Below, one piece after another: positions 53,386-61,304 of a stretch of DNA of 64,000 nucleotides (position 1 is its first letter; each line of letters starts with the position of its first letter). Under the pieces are notes generated by a model. That model did no database searches, had not been told where the DNA came from, and worked only from the letters and a program-made list of their open reading frames with translations. Made by a program: the position numbers and the translations under genes. The stretch is from Bilifractor porci. GTDB taxonomy: Bacteria > Bacillota > Clostridia > Lachnospirales > Lachnospiraceae. Where the stretch lies: NCBI RefSeq assembly GCF_009696005.1, contig NZ_VUMV01000002.1, positions 372,001 through 436,000 on the forward strand, read 5' to 3'.

Positions 53386-53410
53386 GAGAGAGCCATAAGC
53401 AACTCTCTCT
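53386..53410 (-). terminator. Terminator of the minus-strand regulator
   Basis: GAGAGAG (53,386-53,392) pairs with CTCTCTC (53,403-53,409); on the minus strand a run of seven T follows (53,379-53,385). Confidence 0.75.
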
Positions 53411-53427
53411 GTGATAAAAACAAAAAG

Positions 53428-54225
53428 TTATAGTATCAGTGGTTCAGTAAGATTACAAAAATCTTTAACAGGAATATTTTCTTTAAATGGTAAAACTGTT
53501 TCTAAAAAGGTTTCGTCTGCAAATCTTTCCAGTTCAGAATCAAAATGTATAATTGAAGCTATTGTATTTAATTGGTATGGAGGAATTGTAACAAAATAAT
53601 CATAATCTTCGTAAGAAGGAGTGGCGCAAGAAACTTTGATTTTTCCGTCCAATTTCAATTTTGCAAATTCTCCATAAATGGCAGTTAAGGCTTTTTTCCT
53701 TTCTTCATCAGAAGTAATTCTATCAACATATCGGATATACCAATAATCTATATTCCCATCTTTTAGCTCAATTAAATAATCGTACGAGTTGGGCGTTCCG
53801 GATTTTATTGTCCATTCGATTTTATGCAGACTTGTCATCATGGAAAGACCACGCATTAAAGTGGAAAAAAACTTTTCATGTATCTGAACAGTAGAGAGAT
53901 CCGGAGAAAATCCATTGTCAGCAATTATCTTCTTTCGTTCCTGTATTTTCCGAGGTGAATATCCAGTAGCATCATATAATTCATTGATAAGTTCTGGATC
54001 ATCAATGGCTTTTGCAATTTTATCAATAGTGCTTTTATATGGTCGCCCTGATCGGGTGCCATTGAGCATTCGAGAAATAGTCGCATTGTTTATGCCGGTT
54101 TGTTCAGATAATTCTTTTTGTGTTTTTGTGTGTAAAATTGTTTGAAGTATATTGATGAATCGTTCCTGATCGTAAACGCTGTCGGGATCTATTAATGTAC
54201 TTGGATTTGATAAAAATTCGTTCAT
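53428..54225 (-). CDS. Regulator with helix-turn-helix, likely repressor of the recombinase operon
   Basis: A 265-residue protein. Residues about 20-75 are an XRE/LacI-like HTH (TQKELSEQTGINNATISRMLNGTRSG). The C-terminal 180 residues (FFSTLMRGLSMMTSLHKIEW... ELKDGNIDYWYIRYVD) form a domain of unknown type, perhaps a ligand or signal sensor. The start at 54,225 has CAAAAGGAGATTGG upstream. It faces the tyrosine recombinase operon across an array of AAGAAGTCA repeats and probably binds them. Confidence 0.7.
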   Translation of the reverse strand: MNEFLSNPSTLIDPDSVYDQERFINILQTILHTKTQKELSEQTGINNATISRMLNGTRSGRPYKSTIDKIAKAIDDPELINELYDATGYSPRKIQERKKIIADNGFSPDLSTVQIHEKFFSTLMRGLSMMTSLHKIEWTIKSGTPNSYDYLIELKDGNIDYWYIRYVDRITSDEERKKALTAIYGEFAKLKLDGKIKVSCATPSYEDYDYFVTIPPYQLNTIASIIHFDSELERFADETFLETVLPFKENIPVKDFCNLTEPLIL

Positions 54226-54238
54226 TCCAATCTCCTTT

Positions 54239-54440
54239 TGACTTCTTTGACTTTTTTGAGTTGACTTCTTAACCTTTATCTTATCAATTATGTTCCGAAA
54301 AATCAATTTTAAATATAAAGAAATCAAAGAAATCATTATTTTTAACTTGAAGAAGTCAAAGATGTCAAATACGCAATTGACATTTTGACTTCTTTGTGTA
54401 TAATGTAAGATGAAAGAAGTCAAAGAAGTCAAAGAAGTCA
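54239..54440. promoter_or_regulatory. Array of 9-bp AAGAAGTCA iterons between regulator and recombinase operon
   Basis: Perfect or near copies of AAGAAGTCA or its complement lie at 54,239, 54,248, 54,262 (minus orientation), 54,318, 54,327 (AAGAAATCA), 54,350, 54,359, 54,386 (minus), and three perfect tandem copies at 54,414-54,440. The array covers both the regulator start and the recombinase promoter, so one protein could close both. The 9-bp period is somewhat less than one helical turn. Confidence 0.8.
54377..54404 (+). promoter_or_regulatory. Promoter of the tyrosine recombinase operon
   Basis: TTGACA (54,377-54,382), 16 bp, TATAAT (54,399-54,404): both hexamers are consensus. One iteron lies in the spacer and three tandem iterons start 10 bp after the -10, placing the promoter under repressor control. 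Confidence 0.8.
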
Positions 54441-54461
54441 AAAAGAAAGGAGGGCTGTGGA

Positions 54462-55565
54462 TTGAAATATAGGGTTGTTTCAGTTTTGAAAGATAATAGA
54501 CCACGATTTTTGATTATTTCGGATGTAGAAGAAATGGCAATCCTTCCATCAAAGTATTTGAAGCATCTGGATCAGATTAATGCTTCTCCGAATACTGTAA
54601 AATCCACAGCCTTCGCACTTTCATATTATTACAATTTTCTGCAGGAACAAACGATAGGATTGGATGAGGTTACATTGCTGTCCTATTCAGAGCAGAATAA
54701 ACATTTTATTGATTTCTTGTATTGGGTTAAGGATGGAAAACATACGGAACACAATACACAGACGAGCAATAAGACCTGCAATATGTATCTTGGTGCAGTC
54801 TTCAGATACTACCAGTTCTTGGCACTGGAAGATGTTTTGCCAATGCTTAAAGTCTTACGGGTAAAAAAAGTATCGTATTTTGACAGCATGGGAGTAAATC
54901 ATCAAAATGCAGTGAATTCGTTTAAAGGTTTCCTTAGAGAAGAAGAACCTAATCTGGAAGAAATAACATCCGAAGAAATACAGGCGTTGATAAATGCCTG
55001 TACGAATGACAGAGACCGATTACTGATAGCAATGATGGCAGAAACCGGTCTTAGATTAGGAGAAATTCTGGGAATCCATTATACCGAAGATATTGATTTT
55101 GAAAGAAGGACGGTTCGGGTAAGATATCGTGAAACCAATACCAACTTGGCAAGGGCAAAAAATGCAGAATATAGAATAGCATTGTTAAGTAATACAACTT
55201 TTGAGTTTTTGGTTAAGTACATTTCTGAAAACCGGAAAAGTCTGATGGATTCGGAGTATCTATTCACAAAATTAACTGGAAAAAACAAAGGGGAGCCATT
55301 AGATGCGGATTCTGTGTATAGCATGTTGAAAAGGCTATCCAAAAAAACGGATATCAATTCCCATCCGCATCAGCTTCGACATTATTTTGCAGAGGAAAGA
55401 AGAAAAGAAGGATGGGATTTGAATGACATTCGTTTTGCCCTGGGTCATAAGAAAGTTGAAACTACCATTAAATATTTGGGTGAGAATAATGAACGATTGA
55501 TAGAAGCGACAGATCAATATTACTCAAATAATGAAGATTTATATCAAATTGCAGATTTTCTGTAA
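54462..55565 (+). CDS. Tyrosine recombinase 1 (TnpA-like)
   Basis: A 367-residue site-specific recombinase. The SAM-like DNA-binding part spans about 25-140; the catalytic domain has MAETGLRLGEILGIH (first Arg), HPHQLRHYFAEERRKEG (HxxR), ALGHKKVETTIKYLG (nucleophile Tyr). The length equals that of Tn554 TnpA. TTG start at 54,462 with AAAGGAGGGCTGTGG upstream. First gene of an operon with two more recombinases. Confidence 0.88.
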   Translation: MKYRVVSVLKDNRPRFLIISDVEEMAILPSKYLKHLDQINASPNTVKSTAFALSYYYNFLQEQTIGLDEVTLLSYSEQNKHFIDFLYWVKDGKHTEHNTQTSNKTCNMYLGAVFRYYQFLALEDVLPMLKVLRVKKVSYFDSMGVNHQNAVNSFKGFLREEEPNLEEITSEEIQALINACTNDRDRLLIAMMAETGLRLGEILGIHYTEDIDFERRTVRVRYRETNTNLARAKNAEYRIALLSNTTFEFLVKYISENRKSLMDSEYLFTKLTGKNKGEPLDADSVYSMLKRLSKKTDINSHPHQLRHYFAEERRKEGWDLNDIRFALGHKKVETTIKYLGENNERLIEATDQYYSNNEDLYQIADFL

Positions 55566-55580
55566 AAGGAAGGGATTACC

Positions 55581-57311
55581 TTGGCAGTATTAAAAATTGT
55601 TCCGAAGTTATATCAGGAAAAAATATCTGAGAAATTAACGGAAGAGATATCTTTAGTTACGAATGGAGAAGCAAAATACTATAACCGGTTATACAAATTT
55701 TTTCAGCATACAGATATACAGTGTACGGCTGATATTAACTATGACACGAGAAAAATGTATATGGATTCTCTTGAGAACGAGGATATTTCAGAAAAGTATA
55801 GAGCGGAATTACTGAGCTTATTTGATCGCCTAAAAATTGAAAATATGCCGGATGTCTATTCACAAGGCAATCCCTTCTCTGTTGAACAGGAGTTTTTTAA
55901 GCAAGATAAATTGTTTTTGCTGTATGTACCCAATAAGAAGAAAGCGCAATCCTTCCGTCAGGTGGTTGATAAAAATGATTTGTTATGGGACTTAACGGGA
56001 ATACGTTCATCACAGTTGGTGCGACAGACAAAAATATTGCTGTGTGAAATTCTGAATATGGATATGGTACAAAGACACCGAAGATATTTTTTAGAACCAT
56101 TAAAAGCACTTATAGGGTTTTGCGATAAGTACGGAATAGATGATATTGAAAAAATGGAACAGGCAGATGAAAACAGATTTTATCTGTATTTGAACAGGGA
56201 GTCGGAAATTATAAAAAAACAGGCTTCTAAGATTGTTGAGTTTGCGAGAAGAACGTTATTTCTAACAGATACAGAGACAAATTGGCAGGCGTGTATCTGG
56301 TATATGGATAGGTTTCAGTTTGATAAATCAAGAATCAATGCCAGTTCACCTGTTAAAAGCCTTTCATTTGTTAATATTCATGAAAAAGAAAATCGTTGGT
56401 ATTTACAATTATACGCAAAATATTTGGTCGGAATATCTGATCTGTCCTTATCAAATATCCGAAATAAAATAAGTTTTATTTCACAATTTCTACAATATCT
56501 GGACGGACGGAGTAAGAAAGTAACAGAACTGGATATGCAAGATATAGTGGATTATTTGTCTGTTTTGGATGAGTCCGATATTAAGTATTCCACTTTTAAT
56601 CGATATGTTACGCATGTGCATACATTTCTACAGTTTTTGAAGATGAAAAATATTGAAGTGTTGAAGTTTTATCCGGAACGATTTTTGAAAAAAGGTTTTC
56701 CGGAACACAATGAAAGAAGTGTCCCAGAAAAAACAATTGCTCATCTGATTAAGGAGCTGCCGACATTCCCAGAGCATTTACAGTTGATGTATTTGATTTT
56801 GTTTTGTACAGGAATTAGGAAAAGCGAGGTTTGCACAATAAAATCGGGAGCCTTTTATTCACAAGGCAATGAGAGTTGGATGCGTATATATCAAAGCAAA
56901 ATGCGGAGAGAAAAAGTCATTCCGATTCCTAGTATATTAGTAGAACTGGTGAATGATTATGAAAAAAAGCACGGAATAAAAAATGGTGAGTATTTATTCA
57001 AAAATAAAAATGGTGGTGCATTTAGTGGACAGACTTTTTCAAATCAGATGATTCGGGAGTGTAAGGTTCGTGGGATTGACTGCGGAGATTATATTTTTAG
57101 AGCACACGATTACAGACATAACCTTGCGACTTCAATGTACGGAAATGGAGTTTCTATACAAGGGGTACGAGATTATCTGGGGCATTCAAGTGAGAATATG
57201 ACTAAACAGTACATTGATTTCATGCCGGAACGTATTGTATCGGCTGAAGATAAATATTTTTCAAAAAATCAGTCATTTAAATTGAAAGGAGTAGAAGATG
57301 ATGAAAGGTAA
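55581..57311 (+). CDS. Tyrosine recombinase 2 (TnpB-like)
   Basis: A 576-residue recombinase; the long N-terminal half is a DNA-binding and linker region, and the C-terminal catalytic domain carries LFCTGIRKSEVCTIKSG, RAHDYRHNLATSMYGNGVS and DYLGHSSENMTKQYIDF. Size matches the longer TnpB type of Tn554 elements. TTG start at 55,581 after AAAAGGAAGGG; 15 bp after the first gene. It overlaps the third recombinase by 14 bp. Confidence 0.85.
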   Translation: MAVLKIVPKLYQEKISEKLTEEISLVTNGEAKYYNRLYKFFQHTDIQCTADINYDTRKMYMDSLENEDISEKYRAELLSLFDRLKIENMPDVYSQGNPFSVEQEFFKQDKLFLLYVPNKKKAQSFRQVVDKNDLLWDLTGIRSSQLVRQTKILLCEILNMDMVQRHRRYFLEPLKALIGFCDKYGIDDIEKMEQADENRFYLYLNRESEIIKKQASKIVEFARRTLFLTDTETNWQACIWYMDRFQFDKSRINASSPVKSLSFVNIHEKENRWYLQLYAKYLVGISDLSLSNIRNKISFISQFLQYLDGRSKKVTELDMQDIVDYLSVLDESDIKYSTFNRYVTHVHTFLQFLKMKNIEVLKFYPERFLKKGFPEHNERSVPEKTIAHLIKELPTFPEHLQLMYLILFCTGIRKSEVCTIKSGAFYSQGNESWMRIYQSKMRREKVIPIPSILVELVNDYEKKHGIKNGEYLFKNKNGGAFSGQTFSNQMIRECKVRGIDCGDYIFRAHDYRHNLATSMYGNGVSIQGVRDYLGHSSENMTKQYIDFMPERIVSAEDKYFSKNQSFKLKGVEDDER

Positions 57312-58806
57312 TATTAATGTGATTTCTTATGACTGTTATCAACAAGCTACAGAAAAACAGTTGGCAGGGCTGAAATGGAAGGAAAACAGGGTGTACTACA
57401 TATCAGAGATTCATAATGAAAAGATACAGGATGAGATTTATGGGTATATCGATGATAGATGCAGACGTTTATCCTTATCAACAGTAGTAAATGATATTTA
57501 CAGATTTGATTTGTTGAAAGAATTTCTGAATGAGAAGTGTACAAGTTGTAGTAGCATCACTGATAAAAAATGGGAAGAACTGGAGAGAAGCTATAAAGCA
57601 TTTTTATATAAAAAAGGATTGGCGCTGTATGTTAGAAGAAATAGACCGGATAGGCAAAGCGTTGGGCAACAAAGTAGCGCTCAGGTTTCTTTTCTGAAAA
57701 TGTATTATGAGTATGTTGTGAAGTGTAAAACAGCAGATATTCCAGAAAATGAAAAGGATGTATGGGATATGAGAAAGTTGGATATTGTGCCAAGGAGTAA
57801 TCCGATTCGTGGTAGATATAGATTAGATTTTCGTGAGATCAGGCAGAAAGAATTTAAGGAGATAATAAAGAAAATATTGTATAGTCACTGCCAGACAAAA
57901 GCAATGGGGAGTATAAAAGGTGAATTGCGTGGATTTCGTCGGTTCGCTGGCTTCATGCATGATCGGTTCCCAGAAGTAAGGCATTTCACAGAAATTAGCA
58001 GGGATATGATAGAAGATTATCTAGTTTATATAAAAACGGATACCGGTCTTACATCGGTCAGTTATACGACAGAACTGTCGGTTTTGGATAATCTGCTGGA
58101 TGAAATTGGGCGGGAACTGGAAATAGAAAATTTATGCAACCTTTTTCTGTCGAGTGATTGCAGAGCATATGACAATGCTTTACCTGAAGCGTATTCGGAT
58201 GCAGAAATCAGGAGATTTAATAGTGCATTAACAAAATTAAAGCCCCAGTTAGGAAGATGTTTAATAATACATCAGATGCTCGGTACAAGAATTGAGGATA
58301 CGTTGACATTGCGTAGGGATTGCTTATCTGAAAAATCTGGACATTATTTTATAACTATTGTCCAGCAGAAAACAAGGAAATACAAAAGACCGGTCAGCGA
58401 CCAGCTGGCAGAATTGATTAGAAAAGCAATAGAGGTTTCCGAAAAGGATCATCCAGATTCGGAATATATTTTTCTGCAAGATAATGGAAAATTATATACG
58501 GATTCGATGCTGAAATATCATGTAAGTATCATGATTTATGAAAATGATATCAGGGATGATAATGGAAATTATTTTGAATTTCGTACACATCGTTTTAGAC
58601 ATACATTTGGAGTGAAACTTACAGAAATGAAATTAGATGATGATAGCATTGCAAGGCTGCTAGGGCATAAGGATACACGAACCATACCACACTATAGGCG
58701 GTTAAGAAACGAAGCATTGGCGGAGGATACAAAGGTTGTACGGGATGAAATGAATGAATTATTAGCACAATACAGGAGGGAAAAGGAAAATGCAGAAACA
58801 CGATAA
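57298..58806 (+). CDS. Tyrosine recombinase 3
   Basis: A 502-residue recombinase: HQMLGTRIEDTLTLRRD, FRTHRFRHTFGVKLTEM and LLGHKDTRTIPHYRRLR hold the Arg, HxxR and Tyr residues. The ATG at 57,298 follows GAAAGGAGTAGAAG within the end of gene 2. A third large recombinase replaces the two-recombinase plan of Tn554 proper and recalls recombinase-in-trio elements. The C-terminal end overlaps the helper gene by 17 bp. Confidence 0.85.
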   Translation: MMKGNINVISYDCYQQATEKQLAGLKWKENRVYYISEIHNEKIQDEIYGYIDDRCRRLSLSTVVNDIYRFDLLKEFLNEKCTSCSSITDKKWEELERSYKAFLYKKGLALYVRRNRPDRQSVGQQSSAQVSFLKMYYEYVVKCKTADIPENEKDVWDMRKLDIVPRSNPIRGRYRLDFREIRQKEFKEIIKKILYSHCQTKAMGSIKGELRGFRRFAGFMHDRFPEVRHFTEISRDMIEDYLVYIKTDTGLTSVSYTTELSVLDNLLDEIGRELEIENLCNLFLSSDCRAYDNALPEAYSDAEIRRFNSALTKLKPQLGRCLIIHQMLGTRIEDTLTLRRDCLSEKSGHYFITIVQQKTRKYKRPVSDQLAELIRKAIEVSEKDHPDSEYIFLQDNGKLYTDSMLKYHVSIMIYENDIRDDNGNYFEFRTHRFRHTFGVKLTEMKLDDDSIARLLGHKDTRTIPHYRRLRNEALAEDTKVVRDEMNELLAQYRREKENAETR

Positions 58807-59197
58807 AATGGTAGCATTGGCAAAAGAAAAAAGTGCGGAAATGACGGAAACGGCAATAACAGCTATTGAAACAATGTATAGAAAAAATGTGAAAATTTCT
58901 GTTGCTGAACTTACAAAACTAACAGGACTTTCCAGAGGTTTTTTCTATAATAATCCGAATGTGAAACAAGTAATGATGGAATTGAAGGAAAAGCAACAGG
59001 GAAAGGTATTGCGAAATCCTAAAAGCGATGCTATTGCAAAAGCACAGGAAGCACGGATTAAGAGTTTAGAACATAAATTATCTGATAGTGTTCCGAAAAG
59101 CGATTATGAAAATCTTCAGAAAAAATATGAAGAATTACAAGAGAAATATAGTCAAATGAAAAAAGGAACACTGTTGAAGATGTACGACCAATTATAG
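58790..59197 (+). CDS. TnpC-like helper, DUF6262 type
   Basis: A 135-residue protein: helical start (MQKHDKMVALAKEKSAEMTE), a helix-turn-helix-like centre (SVAELTKLTGLSRGFFYNNPNV), then a coiled coil (YENLQKKYEELQEKYSQMKK). This is the plan of Tn554 TnpC-like proteins, which stimulate and orient transposition. AGGAGGG lies upstream inside gene 3, so translation is coupled. Confidence 0.75.
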   Translation: MQKHDKMVALAKEKSAEMTETAITAIETMYRKNVKISVAELTKLTGLSRGFFYNNPNVKQVMMELKEKQQGKVLRNPKSDAIAKAQEARIKSLEHKLSDSVPKSDYENLQKKYEELQEKYSQMKKGTLLKMYDQL

Positions 59198-59217
59198 GAA
59201 GAAAAGGAGAATATTTT

Positions 59218-59598
59218 ATGCAGAACGAAATTTATGATAAGAAAAATGGAATTACTTATATGTTATGTGGCGATTATTATTTACCGGAATTGACACTGGC
59301 AGATACCGAACCAACTTATGGGAAATATGGGATGCTTCGTAAAAGCTATTTACAGGAACACAGAAAGGCAAAATATCAAATATTATTGCTGCAAGGAAAA
59401 CTTGTAGAGCATTTGAATCAGATTGATATAGAAGCAAGGGATAGGGAAGAACGATTAGTAAAACAAATGATGGAGAAACAAGGAATTACAGAGAAATTAA
59501 AAAGGCAGGACAACATGGAATGGGCAAGGCGGATGAATACCATTTATCATGATGCAGAAGAGATGATTTTGGCGGAATTGATATACATGAAAGGATAA
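59218..59598 (+). CDS. tnpV: Transposon-encoded protein TnpV
   Basis: A 126-residue protein: ITYMLCGDYYLPELTL, KYGMLRKSYLQEHR, then a helical end (ITEKLKRQDNMEWARRMNTI) match the TnpV family, common on Clostridial mobilisable transposons; function not established. AAAAGGAG precedes the ATG. It closes the recombinase operon. Confidence 0.85.
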   Translation: MQNEIYDKKNGITYMLCGDYYLPELTLADTEPTYGKYGMLRKSYLQEHRKAKYQILLLQGKLVEHLNQIDIEARDREERLVKQMMEKQGITEKLKRQDNMEWARRMNTIYHDAEEMILAELIYMKG

Positions 59599-59613
59599 TG
59601 CTCTGTATTGGAC

Positions 59614-59742
59614 AGCAAGAATTTTGCAGTTCGGATAGCAAAAAAGTGGAAGTCCGGAACGCAAGAATTTTGCAGTCCGGATAGCAAAAAAGTGGAAGTC
59701 CGGATGGCAAGATTCTTGCTGTCCGGAACGATAAAAAAGTGA
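59614..59742 (+). repeat. Tandem 47-bp repeats, 2.7 copies
   Basis: Units start GCAAGAATTTTGCAGT(T/C)CGG at 59,614 and 59,661 and contain ATAGCAAAAAAGTGGAAGTC; a diverged third begins at 59,707 (GCAAGATTCTTGCTGTCCGG) in which GCAAGA and TCTTGC form a tight hairpin. The array fills the gap between TnpV and the membrane protein. Possible protein-binding array or recombination site. Confidence 0.75.
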
Positions 59743-59752
59743 GGGATAAAAA

Positions 59753-60049
59753 ATGTTTGTTAAGTACATAATTAAGGTGTTTTTATATTTGGTTCTTGCA
59801 GTAATGACATTGATTCACTGGTTTTTAAAAATTCCGATGATGTTGGGAAATATTTTGCTTTATTTTTTATCAATTATTTTTATTCTGACAGGTGTTTTGA
59901 GTTATGGATTTGCATTGGAATCTGCAAGGGAATGTGGTCGAATGATAATGATCGGGATGGCATTTGGTGCAATACCAGACTTTGTCCCATTTTTGGGAAA
60001 AAGTTTAGAGATATTGGTTGAAAAAATGTTGAGTATGATAAATGAATGA
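59753..60049 (+). CDS. Small membrane protein, CD1845-like
   Basis: A 98-residue protein with two or three membrane segments (about 5-23, 29-48, 62-80) and an ending AIPDFVPFLGKSLEILVEKM, resembling CD1845 family proteins found on Clostridial conjugative and mobilisable elements. GTGAGGGATAAAAA precedes the ATG. Function unknown. Last gene of the element, ending at a terminator. Confidence 0.7.
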   Translation: MFVKYIIKVFLYLVLAVMTLIHWFLKIPMMLGNILLYFLSIIFILTGVLSYGFALESARECGRMIMIGMAFGAIPDFVPFLGKSLEILVEKMLSMINE

Positions 60050-60064
60050 GAAAGTCGATGTGAA

Positions 60065-60090
60065 AGAGGGCTGTGAAAGGCTCTCTTTTC
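60065..60090 (+). terminator. Terminator at right end of element
   Basis: AGAGGGC (60,065-60,071) pairs with GCTCTCT (60,080-60,086), one G-T pair, followed by TTTTCTTTTT. It would stop element transcription from running into the host pilus genes. Confidence 0.8.
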
Positions 60091-60120
60091 TTTTTGTAGC
60101 TGTGAAATGGCAAGATAATA

Positions 60121-60194
60121 ACGTTATATACACTGTATATTATGTACAGATATTGTATTTATGCATGATGGGAGAATAGGGAGTCCATATAAAG
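60121..60194 (-). repeat. Right end of element: terminal and subterminal inverted repeats
   Basis: The outer repeat (60,182-60,194, AGTCCATATAAAG) and inner repeat (60,121-60,130, ACGTTATATA) mirror those of the left end, but they are 51 bp apart here against 14 bp at the left. Such unequal spacing is normal for the ends of site-specific recombinase elements. Confidence 0.65.
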
Positions 60195-60563
60195 GCATTG
60201 AACACCGGGCACGAGGGGAGCCTGGGAACAGCCCATGCCAACAGCGCCGGGGATATGGTCGAGAGGCTTGTCTCCATGGTGATGATGAGCGGCATGGAGC
60301 TGCCGGTTCCGGTTATCCGCAGGCAGATTGCCGCGGGCGTAGAGATTCTGGTGCATCTGTCCAGGGACAGTACGGGAAAAAGAAAGGTGGAAGAAATTGC
60401 GGAAATTACAGGGATGGAAAACGGAGAGGTCTGCCTCCGGAAAATTTTCAGCCGTGACGGCAGGGGCTGTCTGGTCCGGCAGAACGGGCTTCTCCGGGAA
60501 GAAAAGCTCCGGCGCCTGCAGGAGCGGCGGGCATCCGGGAAAAACAGATTACAGAAACTATAA
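60195..60563 (+). pseudogene. cpaF: Pilus assembly ATPase CpaF/TadA, 3' part
   Basis: The last 122 residues of CpaF, beginning ALNTGHEGSLGTAHANS, a conserved box of the family, and ending ERRASGKNRLQKL. Joined to the 302 residues at 37,450-38,355 plus one lost codon, this gives about 425 residues, the usual CpaF length. There is no ribosome site for a separate start, apart from a TTG at 60,198. The piece should not be functional alone. Confidence 0.92.
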
Positions 60564-61290
60564 GCTGTCTGCCGCACAGTACTTCCGTTTTCTTCTGGAA
60601 GGCGCGCTGATCGGGGCAGGCGCAGTCTGGCTCTGCTATGAATCCGTTCCCGCGCTGTCGGCGGCGGCGGCCTTTTCCGTATTTTACTGCCATTGCCGCC
60701 GAAGGCAGCTTGCCACGGAAAGAATCCGGCTTCTCAATCTTCATTTCAAGGACTTCCTCTGTTCCATCCACACTTCCATGGCGGCGGGCTATTCACTGGA
60801 AAATGCCGTCCGGGCCGCGGCGGCGGATATGCAGAAGCTCTATGGGCCGAAAGACATCATTTCCCAGGAGGCCGCGTGGATGGTCCGGCAGATGGAGCTG
60901 CAGCGGCCGGTAGAGAAGCTGTTTGCCGATCTGGGGGAGAGAAGCGGTGATGAAGATATACGGATGTTCGGGGAGATCCTGCTGATTGCCAAGCGGACAG
61001 GCGGAAATATGGAGAACATCCTGAATGCCACCCGAAGAAATCTTTGCGGCAGAATTGACACCAGAGAAGAAATAGAGACTGTCATCGCGTCCAGAAAGCT
61101 GGAGCAGAATATTATGAGCATCATGCCCGCTGGAGTGTTGTTCTATCTGAAGATCTCTTTCGGGGATTTTCTGGATCCCCTGTACGGGAACGCGGCCGGC
61201 GCAGCCGTGATGACGGTGTGTCTGCTGCTGTATCTGGCAGCTTTTGTTCTGGGGAGGCGGATGATCCGGAACGCCGTCAGCCGTATCTGA
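60397..61290 (+). CDS. tadB: Tad pilus inner-membrane protein TadB (start uncertain)
   Basis: A T2SSF-type membrane protein. The secure part begins at DYRNYKLSAAQYFRFLLEGAL (about 60,550) with a membrane helix, then LHFKDFLCSIHTSMAAGYSLENAVRAA, GEILLIAKRTGGNMENI and two C-terminal helices. There is no ATG close to this point in frame; the frame is open back to TTG at 60,397 (AAAGGTGG upstream) with a GTG at 60,454, both inside cpaF. In an intact operon translation would follow from cpaF. TadB and TadC form the platform of the Tad machine. Confidence 0.8.
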   Translation: MRKLQGWKTERSASGKFSAVTAGAVWSGRTGFSGKKSSGACRSGGHPGKTDYRNYKLSAAQYFRFLLEGALIGAGAVWLCYESVPALSAAAAFSVFYCHCRRRQLATERIRLLNLHFKDFLCSIHTSMAAGYSLENAVRAAAADMQKLYGPKDIISQEAAWMVRQMELQRPVEKLFADLGERSGDEDIRMFGEILLIAKRTGGNMENILNATRRNLCGRIDTREEIETVIASRKLEQNIMSIMPAGVLFYLKISFGDFLDPLYGNAAGAAVMTVCLLLYLAAFVLGRRMIRNAVSRI

Positions 61291-61304
61291 CAGAAGGAGG
61301 GCCG

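Larger units (their letters stand above)
38361..60194. mobile_element. Integrated element of about 21.8 kb inside cpaF
   Basis: The host cpaF frame stops matching after 38,355 and resumes at 60,195. The ends carry imperfect inverted repeats (CCTTATATGTACT at 38,361; its partner AGTCCATATAAAG at 60,182). The inside is far AT-richer than the host flanks. Cargo includes a complete type I restriction system, a serine recombinase operon with ParB-like genes, and a tyrosine recombinase trio with helper gene, TnpV and a CD1845-like membrane protein. No relaxase or conjugation genes are seen, so it is a non-conjugative or mobilisable element. It resembles the Tn554 type in having three linked recombination genes, but is much larger and carries a second recombinase. 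Confidence 0.92.
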
